Source: Klebsiella pneumoniae (GTDB lineage Bacteria; Pseudomonadota; Gammaproteobacteria; Pseudomonadales; Azotimanducaceae). Taken from it: 6,276 bases of DNA. The notes under the pieces were generated by a model that was not told the origin of the DNA, did not search any database, and saw only the letters and a list, made by a program, of their open reading frames with translations. A program made the position numbers and the translations under genes. The stretch lies in contig CAMDVY010000185.1 in NCBI GenBank assembly GCA_945878745.1, positions 1-6,276 of the forward strand, in the 5' to 3' direction. How positions within the stretch are numbered: position 1 is the first letter of the stretch; the number at the start of each line of letters is the position of its first letter. Below are positions 4,952 to 6,276 of this stretch, in pieces.

Positions 4952-6276
4952 ATGAACACGCCCTCCTTACTCGATGCCACCCGAATTCTGCGCGAGCGCT
5001 ACGGTTTCGAAAATTTCCGCGGCACCCAGGCCGAGATCATCACACACACGCTAGCCGGTGGTGACAGTCTCGTGCTGATGCCAACGGGTGGCGGGAAGTC
5101 GCTCTGTTATCAGATCCCTGCCCTGCTCCGCTCCGGAGTCGGCATAGTTGTTTCACCGCTCATCGCGCTGATGCAGGATCAGGTAGACGCGCTGAAAAGA
5201 ACTGATATCAGCGCCGCATTTCTGAACTCGTCCCAGTTGCCCTTCGAGCAAAGAAGTGTCACCCAGGCTCTGGCATCCGGCCAACTTGATGTGCTGTATG
5301 TCGCGCCGGAGCGACTCTTGATGGAAGACACTCTCTCTCTGCTCGATAGCTGCAAAATCGCTCTGTTTGCCATCGACGAAGCACACTGCGTCTCGCAATG
5401 GGGACACGACTTCCGCAAGGACTATCTCGGCCTGCACATCCTCCGTGAACGTTTTCCCGGCGTTCCCCGTATGGCTCTCACCGCGACCGCTGATCGGCAC
5501 ACACGTGAAGAGATCATTGATCGGCTGGCACTGACCACAGCCGCACGATTTGTCGAAGGCTTCGATCGACCAAACATCCGCTACACCGTGGCGCCAAAAG
5601 GCGATGCGAACAAACAACTGACGCGCTTCCTTGCCAACCACAAGGGCGAAGCAGGCATCGTCTACTGCCAGTCTCGCGCTCGCGTGGAGAAAATCGCCGC
5701 ACAGCTTTCAGCTGACGGGATCACGGCACTGCCGTATCACGCTGGTCTGCCCGCCGACACCCGACGCGTTCACCAGGCTCGATTCCTGCGAGAAGAAGGC
5801 GTTGTGATGGTTGCAACCATCGCCTTCGGCATGGGTATCGACAAACCTGACGTCAGGTTCGTCGTTCACCTCGACTTGCCGAAAAGCATGGAGGCGTACT
5901 ACCAGGAAACGGGTCGTGCCGGCCGCGACGGCGAACCCGCTGAAGCATGGATGATCTATGGCTTGCAGGATGTCGTGCGCCAACGGCAGATGGTCGACAG
6001 CAGTGATGGCAACGATGACTTCAAGCGCATTGAGCGGGGTCGCCTGGATTCGCTGCTGGGCTGGTGTGAGATGACAACCTGTCGCCGTCGAGCGTTACTG
6101 ACCTATTTTGATGACGATCCAGCGACGGACTGTGGCAACTGCGACAACTGCCTCAGCCCGCCGGACACATGGGATGCAACCGAACCCGCGCAACAGCTCA
6201 TGTCATGCATTTATCGAACGGGCCAGCGCTTCGGAGCAGGCCACGTACTGGACGTACTGCTTGCAAGAAGCACCGA
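4952..6276 (+). CDS. recQ: ATP-dependent DNA helicase RecQ, 3' partial
   Basis: 441 codons are visible before the right edge; complete RecQ is about 600 residues. RecQ unwinds DNA 3' to 5' and acts in the RecF recombination pathway and at stalled forks. Superfamily 2 helicase motifs are all present: motif 0 (YGFENFRGTQAEII, 17-30), Walker A (MPTGGGKS, 43-50), Ia (VVSPLIALMQDQV, 66-78), DEAH (142-145) followed by the aromatic-rich loop CVSQWGHDFR, III (ALTATA, 175-180), IV (GIVYCQSR, 235-242), V (ATIAFGMGIDKPDVRFVVH, 288-306) and VI (YYQETGRAGRDG, 316-327). The zinc site is C377, C394, C397 and C400 (CGNCDNC). The RQC winged-helix domain begins at about 408 and is cut off near QRFGAGHVLDVLL; the HRDC domain lies outside the window. 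ATG 4952 gives the usual N-terminal length, although no Shine-Dalgarno is visible. No frameshift or missing catalytic residue is seen. Confidence 0.97.
   Translation, partial: MNTPSLLDATRILRERYGFENFRGTQAEIITHTLAGGDSLVLMPTGGGKSLCYQIPALLRSGVGIVVSPLIALMQDQVDALKRTDISAAFLNSSQLPFEQRSVTQALASGQLDVLYVAPERLLMEDTLSLLDSCKIALFAIDEAHCVSQWGHDFRKDYLGLHILRERFPGVPRMALTATADRHTREEIIDRLALTTAARFVEGFDRPNIRYTVAPKGDANKQLTRFLANHKGEAGIVYCQSRARVEKIAAQLSADGITALPYHAGLPADTRRVHQARFLREEGVVMVATIAFGMGIDKPDVRFVVHLDLPKSMEAYYQETGRAGRDGEPAEAWMIYGLQDVVRQRQMVDSSDGNDDFKRIERGRLDSLLGWCEMTTCRRRALLTYFDDDPATDCGNCDNCLSPPDTWDATEPAQQLMSCIYRTGQRFGAGHVLDVLLARST

Noticed and set aside
4768..4980. Minus-strand open frame containing repeated KSGDRKSEKVGTHIRKSGHT peptide
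   Set aside because: The repeated peptide only reflects the DNA tandem array, and the frame overlaps the recQ start in antisense.
5331..5340. (CT)5 dinucleotide run in recQ as a contingency locus
   Set aside because: Short, in an intact and conserved frame, and unlikely for a housekeeping helicase.
5153..5983. Minus-strand open frames opposite recQ
   Set aside because: All recQ motifs are on the plus strand; these are antisense shadows.

Overview
The window looks like a chromosomal piece of a gammaproteobacterium, probably free-living or marine. This rests on family resemblance: an E. coli-type RecQ, a TIGR03805/TIGR03806-like gene pair, and a proteobacterial RAYT-type transposase. The sequence cannot settle the genus. 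No tRNA, rRNA or CRISPR array is visible.

Layout, left to right. (1) 1-1137 (+): a secreted parallel beta-helix protein, open at the window's left edge. (2) 1134-2231 (+): a lipoprotein with two CxxCH haem-binding motifs. It overlaps gene 1 through an ATGA junction, so the two are very probably co-translated. They match the uncharacterised neighbour pair described by TIGR03805 and TIGR03806 (HNE_0200 family). (3) 2232-2371: a convergent intergenic gap with two degenerate tandem copies of a short repeat, a perfect 7-bp-stem hairpin and a weak terminator-like structure. (4) 3514-2372 (-): a 12-helix MFS transporter of unknown substrate, with a non-ATG start. (5) 3515-3700: a divergent gap with two 10-bp palindromes and a widely spaced 11-bp inverted repeat. 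(6) 3701-4621 (+): a Y1/HUH transposase of the RAYT (REP-associated tyrosine transposase) type, apparently intact. (7) 4622-4951: a 330-bp gap with palindromes and a tandem array of the motif GTGTCCCGACTTTCT that runs almost to the next gene. (8) 4952-6276 (+): recQ, an ATP-dependent 3'-5' DNA helicase, cut by the right edge inside its RQC domain.

How the parts may work together. Genes 1 and 2 probably form an envelope unit: an exported beta-helix protein plus a membrane-anchored c-type-cytochrome-like lipoprotein. The MFS gene and recQ are unrelated single genes. The most unusual aspect is the repeat landscape around the transposase. The GTGTCCCGACT motif occurs as a two-copy tandem on the minus strand at 2236-2270 and again as a tandem array on the plus strand at 4863-4926. 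These lie on either side of the MFS-transposase segment, in opposite orientation. This fits a family of small RAYT-mobilised repeats, but only a genome-wide repeat count could prove it.
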